From Diorhabda sublineata (Eukaryota; Arthropoda; Insecta; Coleoptera; Chrysomelidae), in contig NC_079476.1 of NCBI RefSeq assembly GCF_026230105.1, positions 26,774,559 to 26,838,558 of the forward strand: 64,000 nucleotides of DNA. The letters run 5' to 3'. The translations under genes and the position numbers were made by a program. The notes below the pieces were generated by a model. That model had not been told where the DNA came from and did not search any database. It saw nothing but the letters and a program-made list of their open reading frames with translations. The stretch's first letter is position 1. Every line of letters starts with the position of its first letter. Of this stretch, positions 47,964-59,889 are shown in pieces.

Positions 47964-48041
47964 AGGACGCGGGAGTGTACGCTTGTACTGCTACTAATCC
48001 AGTAGGTACTGCCAATACGACAGCTACTCTAGAAGTACCAG
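47964..48041 (+). CDS. zormin: zormin exon 24 (Ig9 end)
   Basis: Phase 1 both ends (acceptor cttccag, donor gtgagc). Encodes EDAGVYACTATNPVGTANTT, which closes Ig9 with the second Cys. Confidence 0.92.
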
Positions 48042-49099
48042 GTGAGCGCAGATCGCAATATATAAAGTAGATGGTGGTGGTATCTTAACATGGTTGTTAA
48101 TTATTTCACTCTGCCGTTTAAGCAGTCCTAAACTAGTCAGAAAGTGCCTTAAACATGTTGCCAAAAATGTATCGATAGTGTTTTAAATAGAAAAAAAAGT
48201 GTTTGTTTTTGTGGTTATTATCGATTTTTTTCTTTCAAAATTTTTATTTCACTAAACAATAATTTAAAAAAAATGTATGTTTAAATATTTGTTACGTTCA
48301 ACTATAAATTATTTTATTTATTGTGTCTGTTATTTTTCATTATTAAAGCTTTTCCGCATTTACATTTTTTAATTATAATTTTGCACCTTTCCTTTCCTTT
48401 TATCTTTGGTGCTTCATTGGGGTATTAAGGTGAGTTTTGGATTGTAAATAAAAATTAACGCAAAAATTTCAACCACCTGCACGTCCTGTAATGACCTTCT
48501 AGCACAGAATTTCATTCATAATTACAAAGAAAATAAATTTATTTAAAAGAATAAAAATCGAACGAAAATCCAGTTGCAGCTTCCATGAAACAAAATTCGT
48601 AGACCATATCATTAAAAAAAGCAAACAAATCAACTTGAAAGGGAAAGATTCATACTGGTGATGTATGGTATTGACCTCTGAGGTTGCGCAAATATCTTAA
48701 CAGAAACATGGTTAATTATAAAAATCACAAGACTGTAGAAGACTAAAAAAATTATCCAGCATACCTACAAATAAAGAAGACTTGTCGTTTGAGAAGACAT
48801 CATCTCGGAAGCTATATCATCATCTAAAAGAGTTGTATTTGTGTTGATTGCTGATAAATCATAAAAGAAAATAAATAAAAGTATTAATTTTGTATATACC
48901 CGAATAGAAAATGAATATATAGTGAATACAACTGAATAAAAAATGTAAAAACGATATGGGATCGATCTCAAATTTGTAAGATGATTTCAAAAAAGTATAT
49001 TAAAGAAAATGAGACAAAATATAACATTTAAATTGCGCTGAAGGATACCGTCCATCCGTCTTCCTAAGCAACCTGCAGAGAAAGACCTGATGCAACAAA

Positions 49100-49700
49100 G
49101 AAAACGCTTTTCCCAATAAGTTCGGTACCCATTTTATAATAAGAATCGCCAAACTCCTCAAAATAGCTGTTTACTGCCGACATTATCTCTTTATTTGACC
49201 ACCGAGTCTCTTTTTTATATCCGGGAACAGAAAATAATCTGAGGAGATTAAATCTGGTGAATAGGGTGCATGAGGTAGCAATTCATTAATTTTGACTATT
49301 GCAATAAGGATAATTGAGCTGTTGCAATGCCTTGATGAAACAATATTTTCTTCTTAGCCAAATGCAGTAGTTTTTGCTTGATTTCTTCGCTCAAACCTTA
49401 CAAAAAGTTCGCATAATACTCGCCGTTGATGGTTTTTCCTTTTTCAAGATAATCAATGAAAATTATCCCAAAAAACCGACGTCATAACCTCGCCTGCAGA
49501 TGAAACAGTCTTTGTCTTTTTCGGAGCCGGTTCTTCCTTTTCATTTTATTCTTTTGATTGCTCTTTTATTTCAATTGTAAAGTGATGGACCCACGTTTCA
49601 TCCATGGTTATGAAACAACTGCGATCCTGGTTTTCGACCTCGTTTAAAATTCAAGCAACTACCGCCATCTCTAGGTCAAGCCAGGTATCATCCTTAAAGG
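49100..49700 (-). mobile_element. Mariner-like transposase relic (copy 3, longest)
   Basis: On the minus strand the order of mariner words is intact: MDETWVHHF (about 49577-49603, first catalytic Asp), APKKTKTVSSAGEVMTSVFW, a broken middle, HAPYSPDL (about 49247-49270), then FLFPD. There are stops and frame shifts, so it is dead. It is the best preserved member of the three-copy family. Confidence 0.85.
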
Positions 49701-51357
49701 CATACATCTGGATGGAATATTGAGTTTGAAGAAGCATATATTGTCCAAGGTAGAACAGCTAGGGCTCAAATTGCAAGAAATGTACTGGATAATCATGATA
49801 ATTATACTAAAATCAGTTCTTTATATACAAATCCGTTTTAAAGCATCTTGTTTGGGGCTTAGCCAGTAACTAAAACCCAAAAAAGTGATAGAGCCGGTCC
49901 ATGGTACGTCTCTAATTGAAAAATAGAGTGATTAACTGAAATTTCCAAACAACAAAGAAGAAATCAGCAAATTTGAAAAAAGATTATAGTATAGGATGTT
50001 TACTAGTGATCTGTATAGTACCCGTGGTGAAGCTTTTCAACTCCAATTAACTTCCAGATTCTAAACTTTTTAGATGAACTTTTATATTAGTTGGTAAGCT
50101 TTTAAAAGGGAGGTTTTCCAATGCTATAATTTGAACTTACCAATGAAATCTGAAATCAGAATAATACAAGACTAATAAGTGAATTTTTGATAGTATTAGT
50201 ACAATTTAGAGTCTTATTATAGAGGCTTTCTCATGTATAAATGCTTTGTTTAGTAAATTTAATAAAATCCCTTAGGAAATTAGTACAAATAGATTCACAA
50301 ACAGTTCTAACGTACGTTAGATCTGGTAAAAACTAGCGAATGAAGATTCTGTGGGTGGGCTAGCGCACCAGCGCAATTACTGAGGTCTTCTAGAGTTTTA
50401 GGATTGAAACACGAGCTCTTGATGTTGGATGCACTGTAGAGCAATGCACCAGATAATATGAAAGCCTTTTAAGTTTCACGTTTTTATCTTAATGGCATAA
50501 ACACAATGAAATCTTTATTTAAATGAGAAAATTTGAGATTATAATGATCTACGTGCCGGGCGGAGCGATTCTGAAACTAATGATAACTTGTAGAATAGAG
50601 GATTTAAGGTTTGCTATAGGTTATTTATCTTTTTTCGTGTCTATTGACTTCTGGAATTCGATTCCAAAGTTCACAATTAGAAACGTTTAAGTATTTAGTA
50701 TACTGCAGAAAATACGAGTACTATATTTTGATTTTTATCGAATTGAAACCTCATTTGGCAAACGATATTTTATAAATCTAAAAGAGACTGTAAATAAATT
50801 CAACTGATTGCAGACTAACAAACAAAAGATTCTATAATATCCGATTGACACAATTCAAAACAAATTCCTCGCGAATTTCTCATATGCAATAAAAACTGGC
50901 ACTCTGGTTACGAAAAAATATCAGTTTCGTCCAATGAGAGCGCATGGAAATCATCGAACCCCCACGTACCGTGGAATCGTGCCCAACAGCGTTCGAAAAT
51001 AGATTTTCGTGTGTGAGATATTCGGTTCTGATTACACTTGCTTATTATTATAAGATGAATTTTTTTGTGATTCAACTCGACAGAAATTCTTTTATTATAT
51101 TTATATCATATGTACAAGGAGTGCCGGTTTTAACACCACCAACGCTCTGGGCGCCTCTTGATTATTATTCAAATTTATACGAAAAATTAATTAACTATTT
51201 CTTTAAAAAAAAATTGGTAATTGTCCAGATTAGGTTACACCTTCCGATTTCGTTAAAGTTTTAGTATGTTATAAAGAAAGTTACGTTAAACAAAAATATG
51301 TAGGGTGGTCGACAATAAATAAAATAAGCGATGATTCTACATACAGTTTGTATATAT

Positions 51358-51380
51358 TTGTATATATATATATATATATT
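51358..51380. repeat. (TA)n microsatellite
   Basis: About ten TA repeats in intron 24 of the zormin-like gene. Confidence 0.95.
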
Positions 51381-51717
51381 TTGAAGAGTTTTCGATAACA
51401 GCAACCCCTGCTTGTGATTGGATTTCATTTTGTAGAGAAGTATGTAGGTTAGGTCAGGTTTCTTTGGATTCTTTAAACGGGAAAAAGTACCTGAAGGGAT
51501 GATTTCTGCGCCATATATATACATATTCTTGAACAGCGTAATTATCTTTATAACATACTAAAATTTCAACGAAATCGGTGCAACCTAATCTAGATAATTA
51601 CCAAAAATTTTATTACTTATTACTTATTACTTATTCAATAATTTGAATGATTGAACGTACTCAAACGATTGTTATTTGAGCTGTTTACAAATATTTTCTA
51701 TAAATGAAACCAAACTC

Positions 51718-52072
51718 ACTGCGTTAATCAACTCGATTTTTGGTGATGAAGCTGAAAAAATTCAATCTAGTTAATTCGAAAGAACGACAATCGACTGTAT
51801 GGATCTTTGAAGACCATATCCAACGAAAGTTGTTCGAGCAAGAAGCACTTTAAAGCAAATGGTCGCCACAGTTTTATTTGAGCAACTCAGAAGAATCAAT
51901 TCTGAATGGTACACCAGCAGAAGTTTTCGAAAACGACAATCTCACATCAGTTGAATCAAAAACGTTTATGAATAGTCAAAACAACGAATTGATAAATGAT
52001 AAATTGCGAAGTCATCTGAAGAAACAGTTGATGCGCTCTAATCACATGTTTTGGAGGTACCTCAATAGTTAA
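51718..52072 (+). mobile_element. Mariner relic, second family (+ copy)
   Basis: Related by sequence to the inverted copy at 59.9-60.2 kb: shared strings cgactgtatggatctttgaa and (g)cgctctaatcacatgttttg. Broken frames read NGTPAEVFEN and SHLKKQLMRSNHMFWRYL. Matches the mid and C-terminal part of a mariner transposase. Confidence 0.75.
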
Positions 52073-53705
52073 AATTAGCTCAAACGCATCCAAAAGTCTA
52101 TTGATATTAATGGAGAATAAACCATACGTCCACTTTTTAATGAAGATTCTCTATATCCATTTTGGTACTAGATTTTCTTCATCGCCCTATGCATGATACG
52201 TAGACCCACGGAGAAAATGCAGAAATCTAATAATGGAAAGGGAATTCCTACTTTGTGAATAATCCCTTTACTGGAAATAAGACTTAGATCTATTGGTGAA
52301 AAAAAGCAAGTTTAGTTTAATGTCTTTTATAACAGTGACATTAATTTTTTCATCAGCATCTTTATTCTTAAATAAAACTTTCTTTTCCTAGTTTTTAATT
52401 TGATTAAACCATAATTTATTGTTAGTAGAATGTTTTTTTAGTATACATTTAAAAAACAAAGTAATATCATCCTAGTTTCTTTATAATAACATCTATGATG
52501 TCCCCATTCCCTAATTTTTTAACACCTGGGTGAAATTTTCAAACTAAAAATAAAGTTGAGATTTTTATTTAAGACACGATTGATTTTGTTAGCTTTTCAT
52601 AATTTCTAAAAGCGTTGCATGTCTCAAATAAAACTGAAATCATCACTTGGCCACAATTTGAACCAGATGTTGCCAAGTTTAATTTAGACACCGTGACAAA
52701 TTGTTTTATCGAATTTTTTGCAGTTTATCGTTTGAATTCTACTTAAAAATCATTACGAAGTAATTAAATGATTGTATGTAACAGATTTAACAAAAATTAA
52801 GTAGTCATTAACAAAAAAAATAAAATTAAGTTGTAGGATTCAACCAGTCTTGAATAGAATAAACTTGGAAGATTATTACGTAACTAAAGGGATGTTTTTC
52901 TTTATTTACTTCTGTAACTATAGGGGAAAAACGGTTAAAACATGTAGAGGTAGTTTATACTTCACCAATTAATGAAATTCTGGATCTAATTAAATATCAG
53001 CGTTCGATATATCGAAATTACAGAGTTGCCAAGTCTAGTAATACCTAGAGCTGAGGATAATCATTTAAACAAGTATAATTGTGTATTTACAACGTTACCA
53101 ATTACAGTTTCACCCAGATTTGAGTAATTGAGTGTATCTCAATTACATAGATACGAGATTTGGTTCTCCCTGCAAATATTCGATAATGTATTTGCAGCAT
53201 TGCCAGTCGCAGTTTTTCGCAAATTTTAAAGCTTCATATTTTCTAGTATTATGTTTCTAGATTGGAAATAATAGCATATTATGCGACACTTAAAGTAGGA
53301 AGAAATATCTCGCTGTGTTTATAGATTAATAAAAAGCATTTGACTAGATATAAGCGAAATAGACTTTTAAGAAATAGAAATCGTGCTAATTTCAAATAAT
53401 ATTGACTTAAATTGAATCAACTTGGTTCAAAAATAGATTTCGAAATGCACGTTTCACATGAAAAATATTCAACGTGGGCGTTTGGATACGTGGGAGTGAT
53501 AAATAACAAGATTTTTCGAAAAAAATGACTAACGGTGTTTATAACTTTTGTTTTAACTTTATCTCATATACAATCTGTCCTTGGCAAGGACATTGAAACA
53601 ATCCCTTTTTTCTAACAGCCGATGAAATAATAAAAAATAAATTTTGTTGTATCAAACCTTCTATTAATTATTTTTTATTCAATTAAATCTAATAATTTTT
53701 TACAG

Positions 53706-53869
53706 GTGTTCCTTCTCATATGTACGGTACATATAGACAATTTACTACTGTCAAAAGGAATATTTCTCCTGATTTGGAATTATATAAACGTCCGGTATCT
53801 CCTGGCAACTTACCGTTTCCCATTGGTAAGTCTTCTGGTCTTCACTGTCTTCTAGAAAATTATAACTAA
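53706..53869 (+). CDS. zormin: zormin exon 25 (C-terminal, alternative end)
   Basis: Acceptor tttacag, phase 1 in. Encodes a basic, unstructured tail (VPSHMYGTYRQFTTVKRNIS, ELYKRPVSPGNLPFPIG). A donor gtaagt at 53826 would allow splicing (phase 1 out); reading through it gives 14 more codons and a TAA at 53867-53869. An AATAAA at 53963 lies about 95 bases past that stop, so the read-through form can end here. Confidence 0.75.
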
Positions 53870-53962
53870 GACAATATTTATGTATATACATATAATAATA
53901 CTAATATATGATATGAATATAATATATATACGTTTATTTTGTACATAGAAACTATTTCTACT

Positions 53963-53968
53963 AATAAA
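53963..53968 (+). terminator. Possible poly(A) signal for zormin
   Basis: AATAAA about 95 bases after the TAA at 53867-53869. A common spacing, but AATAAA is also frequent by chance in such AT-rich DNA. Confidence 0.35.
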
Positions 53969-54097
53969 TGATTTATTTTAGAATTGTTATATGTCTTTAC
54001 AACTAAAAAATGACCTAACTCTTCTGCAAAATTGGTAGATTCTTACTAATCTATCCATATAAATATGGTATTAAACAGACCAAGGCTCCCTCTACAC

Positions 54098-54111
54098 ACA
54101 CACACACTGTA
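54098..54111. repeat. (AC)n microsatellite
   Basis: Seven AC repeats (acacacacacacac). Confidence 0.9.
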
Positions 54112-54779
54112 TTAGTAAATAATTTAATCCTTTCACGTGTTTAGACTATTCAAAACCGTTTCACTTGTTATTAAATTAGATAAACTGGAGTCTGAAGACA
54201 GTGAATTTTCCTTGCCAAGACTGTTTACCAGTCAGATAGCTCTGGACCACGCGGCTTACCCTTTTAGCTTCAATAAGCTTAAGTATATATATGATTTATT
54301 GATTATGAAAAGGCATTTGATCTAGTGAAACAAACAACAATACGTTGTCTACAAATACAAATATTTGGCAAAATAAGTCCAGGAAAAAGTCGAGCTGCTA
54401 AGAGAATGAAGATTACAAGCAGAAGCTAGCTTCTAATACTTCATAATTTTCTTTTTTTTGTTATTACTAATTAGTACCAAAAAATCTAAGCACCCTGTAC
54501 ATATATACTGAATTTTTTTCTGAAATATATCCATAGTTTTTTAATTATTATGTTGATTGTAATTTAATAAATAGATATCAAATTATTTCATGCAATCAAT
54601 GATGGGTAATCAGATAGAACTGTCTCTGTTTCGAAAATTTTATTACCAACTATTTTTTGTTGTAAATTATTCATACTAAATCTTATTGCTCGGAAAAATC
54701 ATAATTTTCTCAATCTCACGTATCACAACATATTTTCATTTTTTAACCTTTTATGCTTTATTTGATCCCGTAAATTTTG

Positions 54780-55740
54780 ATATTTACATAGTTGTAGGTA
54801 AAATTGGAATTGGCACTGCTGCAATTGTTAAATATTAATTTGTAGTATATATGCAAAATAATGAAAATAAACCTCCCAGCGATATAATCTCCATATGGTT
54901 CTATATATTAAACCCTGGAATTTACCCAGGTCTGGGTAAAATTGCAACTGGCAATGCTGTAAACACCAGATATTCTTGTATCATCGAAAACTCTAGTTCT
55001 GGGGCTAATTAGGTCTTGCAGCTCTGTGGATTTGATATGGTTTGGTATATTGAACCCTGGAATTTATTCAGATATTGGTAAAACTGCAACTGGCAAAGCT
55101 GTAAACACCAGATTTTCTTGTGTCATTCAATATTTCCAGCTCCAGAAAGAACCAAACTTCGCAACTTTGTAAACTCATTATATTTTTTCTTATATTGAAG
55201 ATTGATATTATTTAGATTTGGGAAAACCTGCGACTGACAACGTTGTAAGCATCATATATTCATGAATCATGGAATCTCCCTAGTTCGGGGGATAATTAGG
55301 TATTGCAAGTCTATGATTTGGGTGTGGTTTTGTATATTTAACTCTGGAATTTACTCAGATACTGGTAAAACTGTAACTGGCAACGCTGTAAGCAGCAATT
55401 TTTTTTGTTTCATTGAATATCTCCAGTTCTAGGGATAACCAAACTTCCAACTTTATAATCTCGATATATTTCTTCTTATCGAAGACTGAAATTTACTTAG
55501 ATTTGCAAAAAAACCGACTGACAACGTTGTAAACACCAGATATTCTTGTATCATCCAATCTCCTAGTTCTGGGAATAATTAGGTCTAGCAGGTCTGTGAT
55601 TTTGATATGGTTTTGTATATTGAACCCTGGAATTTATTCAGATATTGGTAAAACTGCAACTGGCAACGCTGCAATATTTCCAGCTCTAGGAAGAACCAAA
55701 CTTTGCAAATTTGTAATCTCGATATATTTTTTTATTTGAA
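54780..55740. repeat. Tandem array, about 285-bp dimers
   Basis: A ggaattta(t/c)(t/c)cag phrase recurs at 54917, 55059, 55345 and 55629 (spacings 142, 286, 284), always followed by (a/g)ctggcaa(c/t)gctgtaa. Units are made of two halves of about 143 bases. Other shared phrases: catcgaa or cattcaat, tagttctgg, and accaaac(t/t)t. Confidence 0.85.
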
Positions 55741-56249
55741 GAGGGGAATATTCCTTTTTATTTTGAAAGAGTAGTCTACATAATGATAAAACTTAGAGCT
55801 GGATAGAAAATTACACTCACTCAATGATTATGGAATGTTTCCATGAAAATATGGTCTAGAAATTTCGCCAATATAATTTAAAATTAACCTGTGAGTAAAG
55901 GTGACAGATAATAATTATAAAGTAGGTTTTACTGAGTCACATCAGAAGCATAAGCTACTTCGAATAGATCGGATCGCATGTCAACAAAATATTAGAGATG
56001 GGAAGTATTTATTCAATCATTTGAAACCGATATTTATTCCTGATAAATAAATTTCAATATGTAGATGGAATTAAATGTCGAAATAACGTAATTTAATATT
56101 GCATCGATTTGAAAAACGATCACTCGGAGTTACTCACATGGAAGTAAGAGTATCTGAAGTAACTATTCCGTATTTTCTTCAGCCGTTCCCATCTCTACTA
56201 CAAATATAATGCTCTAGGGGACTATTTTAAGACGCTTGCAGCGTTTCAG

Positions 56250-56323
56250 GCTCCCCCACCAGAAGGTTTCAGAGGCGTCCAAGGCGGGAGACGTTTCCAA
56301 AGTTATTCTTCGCTCGCAATTAG
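56250..56323 (+). CDS. zormin: zormin possible last exon
   Basis: Acceptor cgtttcag at 56242-56249. In the phase that fits the donor of exon 25 (or 24) it gives a short basic end (SPTRRFQRRPRRETF) and a TAG at 56321-56323. In the other frame (phase 0 entry) the DNA encodes APPPEGFRGVQGGRRFQSYS and stops at 56358-56360; that reads more like protein but no upstream exon supplies phase 0. It sits only about 85 bases before the sls TATA box. Confidence 0.4.
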
Positions 56324-56406
56324 CAAACGACCGACGTCTTGGTATAGATATCGGGTATGATGACTTAAACTTCTGCTAACTGAGCCCGTGGAAGGCAAAC
56401 GATTAA

Positions 56407-56413
56407 TATAAAA
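56407..56413 (+). promoter_or_regulatory. sls: TATA box for sls
   Basis: TATAAAA in attaatataaaagag, with a ccagttgtg-type start site near 56431-56440, giving a leader of about 70 bases. A two-codon upstream ORF (ATG TGT TAA at 56447-56455) sits in that leader. Confidence 0.55.
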
Positions 56414-56509
56414 GAGACTAGTAATTTTATCCCAGTTGTGATTTTTATGTGTTAAAATTTTTGTGATTCTTTTTCCTCCGATTTGTGTGGTTTTGTGGTG
56501 AAAAAATAA

Positions 56510-56645
56510 ATGAATAGAATGAATCGACAACAGCAAGTTTCGCAGACTCAACAGAGTCAAACGCAACAGAGTCAAACTCAGCACACGCAAAAGGTGACTA
56601 GAACTGAACAACATATTACCCGGCAGGTCACCGGACATGTTTCAG
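56510..56645 (+). CDS. sls: sls exon 1 (start)
   Basis: Two in-frame ATGs, 56510 and 56519; the first is used here, but the second is equally plausible. 45 codons plus one base, phase 1 out at a gttaga donor. Encodes repeated Gln-Ser/Thr-Gln words (QTQQSQTQQSQTQ) and RTEQHITRQVTGHVS. Confidence 0.85.
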
Positions 56646-58434
56646 GTTAGAATTATTTTTTTTCTTCTAAAAAAATATCAATTCAAACTGTCGCTTCATA
56701 TGAATAACTGGTTTAACCTAATTGTATTCGAAATTTCTATGGTTTTAAGGCTTGCACTTGCTTTAATTGCAAAAATATGAATCCCGATTGGATTTTTGGA
56801 TATTTGAATCTGTACAAGTCAAAATAAATGAAATATATAAAACGATAATTACGTTTTGAAGATAATAATTAGATGTATCACCTGAAGAAATCGATCAAAG
56901 TGTAAATTCTAGCTGATGTAGAGTCTAAAGTTGAAGACAGATGCTTAAAAAAATAACCAAAAATGTACAAAACATTGACGGTTTTATTATATTATTTATG
57001 ACCACTCTTTTCATGATAATGGTGGGAACCGAAACGTCTGCATTGTTGCTTTATACATTTTTTGAAAAGTTTTTGTTCAATTCCTTTCAATATGAAAAAA
57101 GTTTTAATTGCTTTCATGATACTAAAAGCTTCCTATACATTTATTTTAAAAGGATGCATTATTTATATAAATAATTTTCAACCGACGATTTATTAGAATT
57201 ATTTTCATTTGGATCTGTGTGGGTGTTTTCTGGCATCACACCAAATAATTTATTTTGTAAAAATTTTTGATTAAAAGAGTCGATATAAACTAGAATTTCG
57301 ATTCTGGTGATAACGTTTCTAAAATTGATGAGTTTTTGGAACAAAAATAATCCATTTCTTTCTTTCCTTGTAAGTTCTAGAAGTTTATACAAAATAAAAA
57401 CAATTTTCAATCCATATAAATAAAATTTTCACTTCTACTTTCTTGACGTAGCTTCAGATTCCAAAATGACCTATTCTAATAACAATCTACAAGATTTTGA
57501 CCCCTCTAAACCCTTAAAATAAACATATTGTATCTAAAAAGCGTGCTTATTACTTCTCCCCGACTTACAATGTGTTTTATTCAAAAGTTTTTTACCAAAT
57601 ACTACAAAACAATTTATTAATCATTATATAATTTACGTATATAATTGTTATTTTGAAAAAATATTTCTAACTACAATTAGAGACTTCGATTGGGGTAAGT
57701 AACTGATTTAACCACATTACAGTTGTTTTTAAAGAAAAAAAGAAGAAGAAACAAATCTAAGAAGTCAGTAGAAGTAAATAACTCTCAGGGATACATATTT
57801 AGATAAATTTTGGAAAGGGTTTTTGAAAAATAAATATGTATGAATCTATATCGCGTCGGTTATGAACCGAGCACTCTGTATTTTAAAACATCGCCGTTGA
57901 TGATTGGCTTGATAAAAATAGTTGCTCCCGAAATGGCAACCTGAAACGCGATCCAACGGGCTAAAATAGTATCGGTATAATGTTTGTAGACATTCTCTCG
58001 TTGTCATTTTCTAAAAAATGCCTTCGTAATAAACTGAATTCCAATGGGTTAAAAATATGGATTATTTAAACTTTTTTACACTAAAAAACAATCTATTTAG
58101 AACAAAAGCAGCTATAAATAAAACAAAATTACATAATACTTACATGAGTTTTATTGAAAAGCTCATAATCATGTAATATAGAGAGTGTTTTATAAATACA
58201 AACGGTTTCTAATATTAAATTTGTAACACTGGTCAAGAAAATTGAATTTTTGTCACAACAAATTCTAAATAATCCACGAAACAATAATATATCAATGAAA
58301 AAAAATTGACGCATCAGATTTATTTGTAGCATCAAGACATATATTTTCATAAACACTACCAAAATCATTTGTTTCTTAATGTACAATAAATATCTATGAT
58401 TTTCGTGAATGTACGGCTTCTGGTAGATCTCCAA

Positions 58435-59065
58435 CAGTAGTCTTAACGTTTCTGGACTTCTTTTTCCTTGTTAGAGCTTTTCTATTAAGGAAATATGCTG
58501 ATGAAACCACCCAGGGAATAAAAGCTTCTCGATGAAGAATTTCCAAAACATTTCCAGGCCACTTTTTCCAAATAATTCAGCTTTCCTTCAAAGTTTGTAT
58601 CCTCAATTTTATCGCTGAGTTTGGAAAATGCTTTATATGTAACGGTGATGAAAGTATATCCTCAGGGTTAACCAAAGGATCATTTTTGAACATTTTTCTG
58701 ACCTGGAGTAAGCGATCCACTACTTTTTTTTATCTCTCCTGTCCCACTAGCAAATGTAACATCAAACAAAAGAGCACTGACTTTGAAATATCCGCAAACA
58801 TGTTGTATTTAATTTTTTCAAGAAGTAACTCCATGTTCTCGTAAGTCTCTTTCATATCAGAACCATGGGCACCATGAAGGACATTTGTTTCCGTTGTATA
58901 GCTTCCAAGCTAGTTCTTGAGGAATCAATGAACAATCGCCAGTAACTTGGATAATATCCAAAATTCAATCTGCTTCAGATAAGTACCAGGAAAAAGTAAA
59001 TTCCAGTCGATTAATCTAGACTCCAAAAGTTCTCCTTATTGGGTTGACCAAGAACAATTTCTGAA
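58435..59065 (-). pseudogene. Relic of a repeated insect coding family of unknown role
   Basis: On the minus strand, with shifts and stops: WRLFIDSS (about 58919-58941), then a KETYENMELLLEKIKYN stretch (58807-58854), then ITVTYKAFSKLSDKIEDTNF, and VAWKCFGNSSSRSFYSLGGF near the end. I recall this order (FIDSS, KE(T/S)YENM, a late helix) from a multi-copy, unnamed gene family in aphids and beetles that behaves like a mobile passenger. It is broken here. Confidence 0.55.
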
Positions 59066-59889
59066 CTAGGATCAGAATCCAGACTTTTTGCTTAATTTGG
59101 AAGCTTCAGCACAAACAGTTCGGCGAATGCTGGAGTGTGTTTGGATTCGGTGGTGGAGGCTTTAGTTTAAAACAAATAAAAGTAACAATCAATTACATGA
59201 TCTTTTGGATCCATTCAAATCCAAAAGGCGAATATTTACCATGTAACAAACGTAACTTTTAACAAAAAAAAGTTTCTGTATTCAAGAATCCTTTAGATCT
59301 TGATCTTACTTGCAAAAAAAGTCTTACGGCATTTTCAGCATCTCCTTTGAATTTAAATCTTTTCCCACGCTAAATTGTCTTGTCTGATCTGAATAAATAG
59401 TAATCTAGTAGTGAAAAGTCAAACCTTATACATTTCGAAGAACCCTGAACTTTTAGAATTGCATCAAACTTTTCTCTCTTGTCTTACCACTGATTTTCCA
59501 TGTGCGAATTGTTAGGTCAAATCTGTCAAATAACAATCCGACCACTATTAGAATTAGACGTTTCGCTCGAATCTTGATTGGTCTGTATGGTACTATTTGA
59601 CAAGATGCGAACGATCTTCTAGCTCCATTCAAATATTCATGGTGATTTCTATTTAACCCCTCAGTAATATTGTGGTCTCCTCAAATGCTTCTGAAGAAAT
59701 TATGGTTTGGAAGCGCAGTCCTAGTTACATTCATTCCATTTTGTGTTTCGAAATTAAAAAACTTTATTATACTATCTTGTTATCTTATATTGAGCTTTTT
59801 TGGTTCCTTATATCACTTTTTTGAATTTGATTTATTCTTGATAGAATTTTTGTTTTCTCAAGTCAAGTTTTTCCAAAATATATTTCATT

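Larger units (their letters stand above)
48042..53705. other. Intron 24 (5.7 kb), transposon-rich
   Basis: Holds the largest mariner relic (49.1-49.7 kb), a second-family mariner fragment (51.7-52.1 kb), a (TA)n run at 51358-51380, an attacttattacttattact run at 51606-51629, and isolated ttgccaag cores near 52670 and 53026. A GC-richer, ATG-led patch at 50944-51000 (MEIIEPPRTVESCPTAFE) runs into AT-rich DNA and I do not accept it as an exon. Confidence 0.65.
53870..56249. other. Intron 25 or intergenic spacer with a satellite
   Basis: Contains an (AC)n run at 54098-54110, the TTGCC/GGCAA tandem array (54780-55740), and unstructured DNA. No coding signal. Confidence 0.6.
10241..56323 (+). other. 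zormin: zormin gene (spectrin-Ig giant sarcomere protein), whole span
   Basis: Twenty-five coding exons (10241 to 53825) join with matching phases into about 3,770 codons. Order: a conserved start, spectrin-like repeats (about residues 47-1100), a Glu/Arg/Lys/Ala single-helix-like stretch of about 197 residues, eight Ig domains, a disordered Pro/Lys/Ser region with repeated motifs, and a ninth Ig near the end. In Drosophila, zormin is a titin-like Ig protein of Z-disc and M-line encoded next to sls; position, strand and Ig domains fit. The N-terminal half resembles vertebrate CCDC141, which also ends in an Ig domain. The last exon is uncertain: 53706-53869 read to a stop, or splicing to 56250. 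Individual exons are listed below. The name rests on synteny and architecture, not on a database search. Confidence 0.75.

Noticed and set aside
50330..50450. tRNA-like words on the minus strand
   Set aside because: A- and B-box matches are too poor to separate from chance.
50944..51264. ATG-led frame beginning MEIIEPPRTVE
   Set aside because: Only the first 60 bases look coding; no matching donor or partner exon found.
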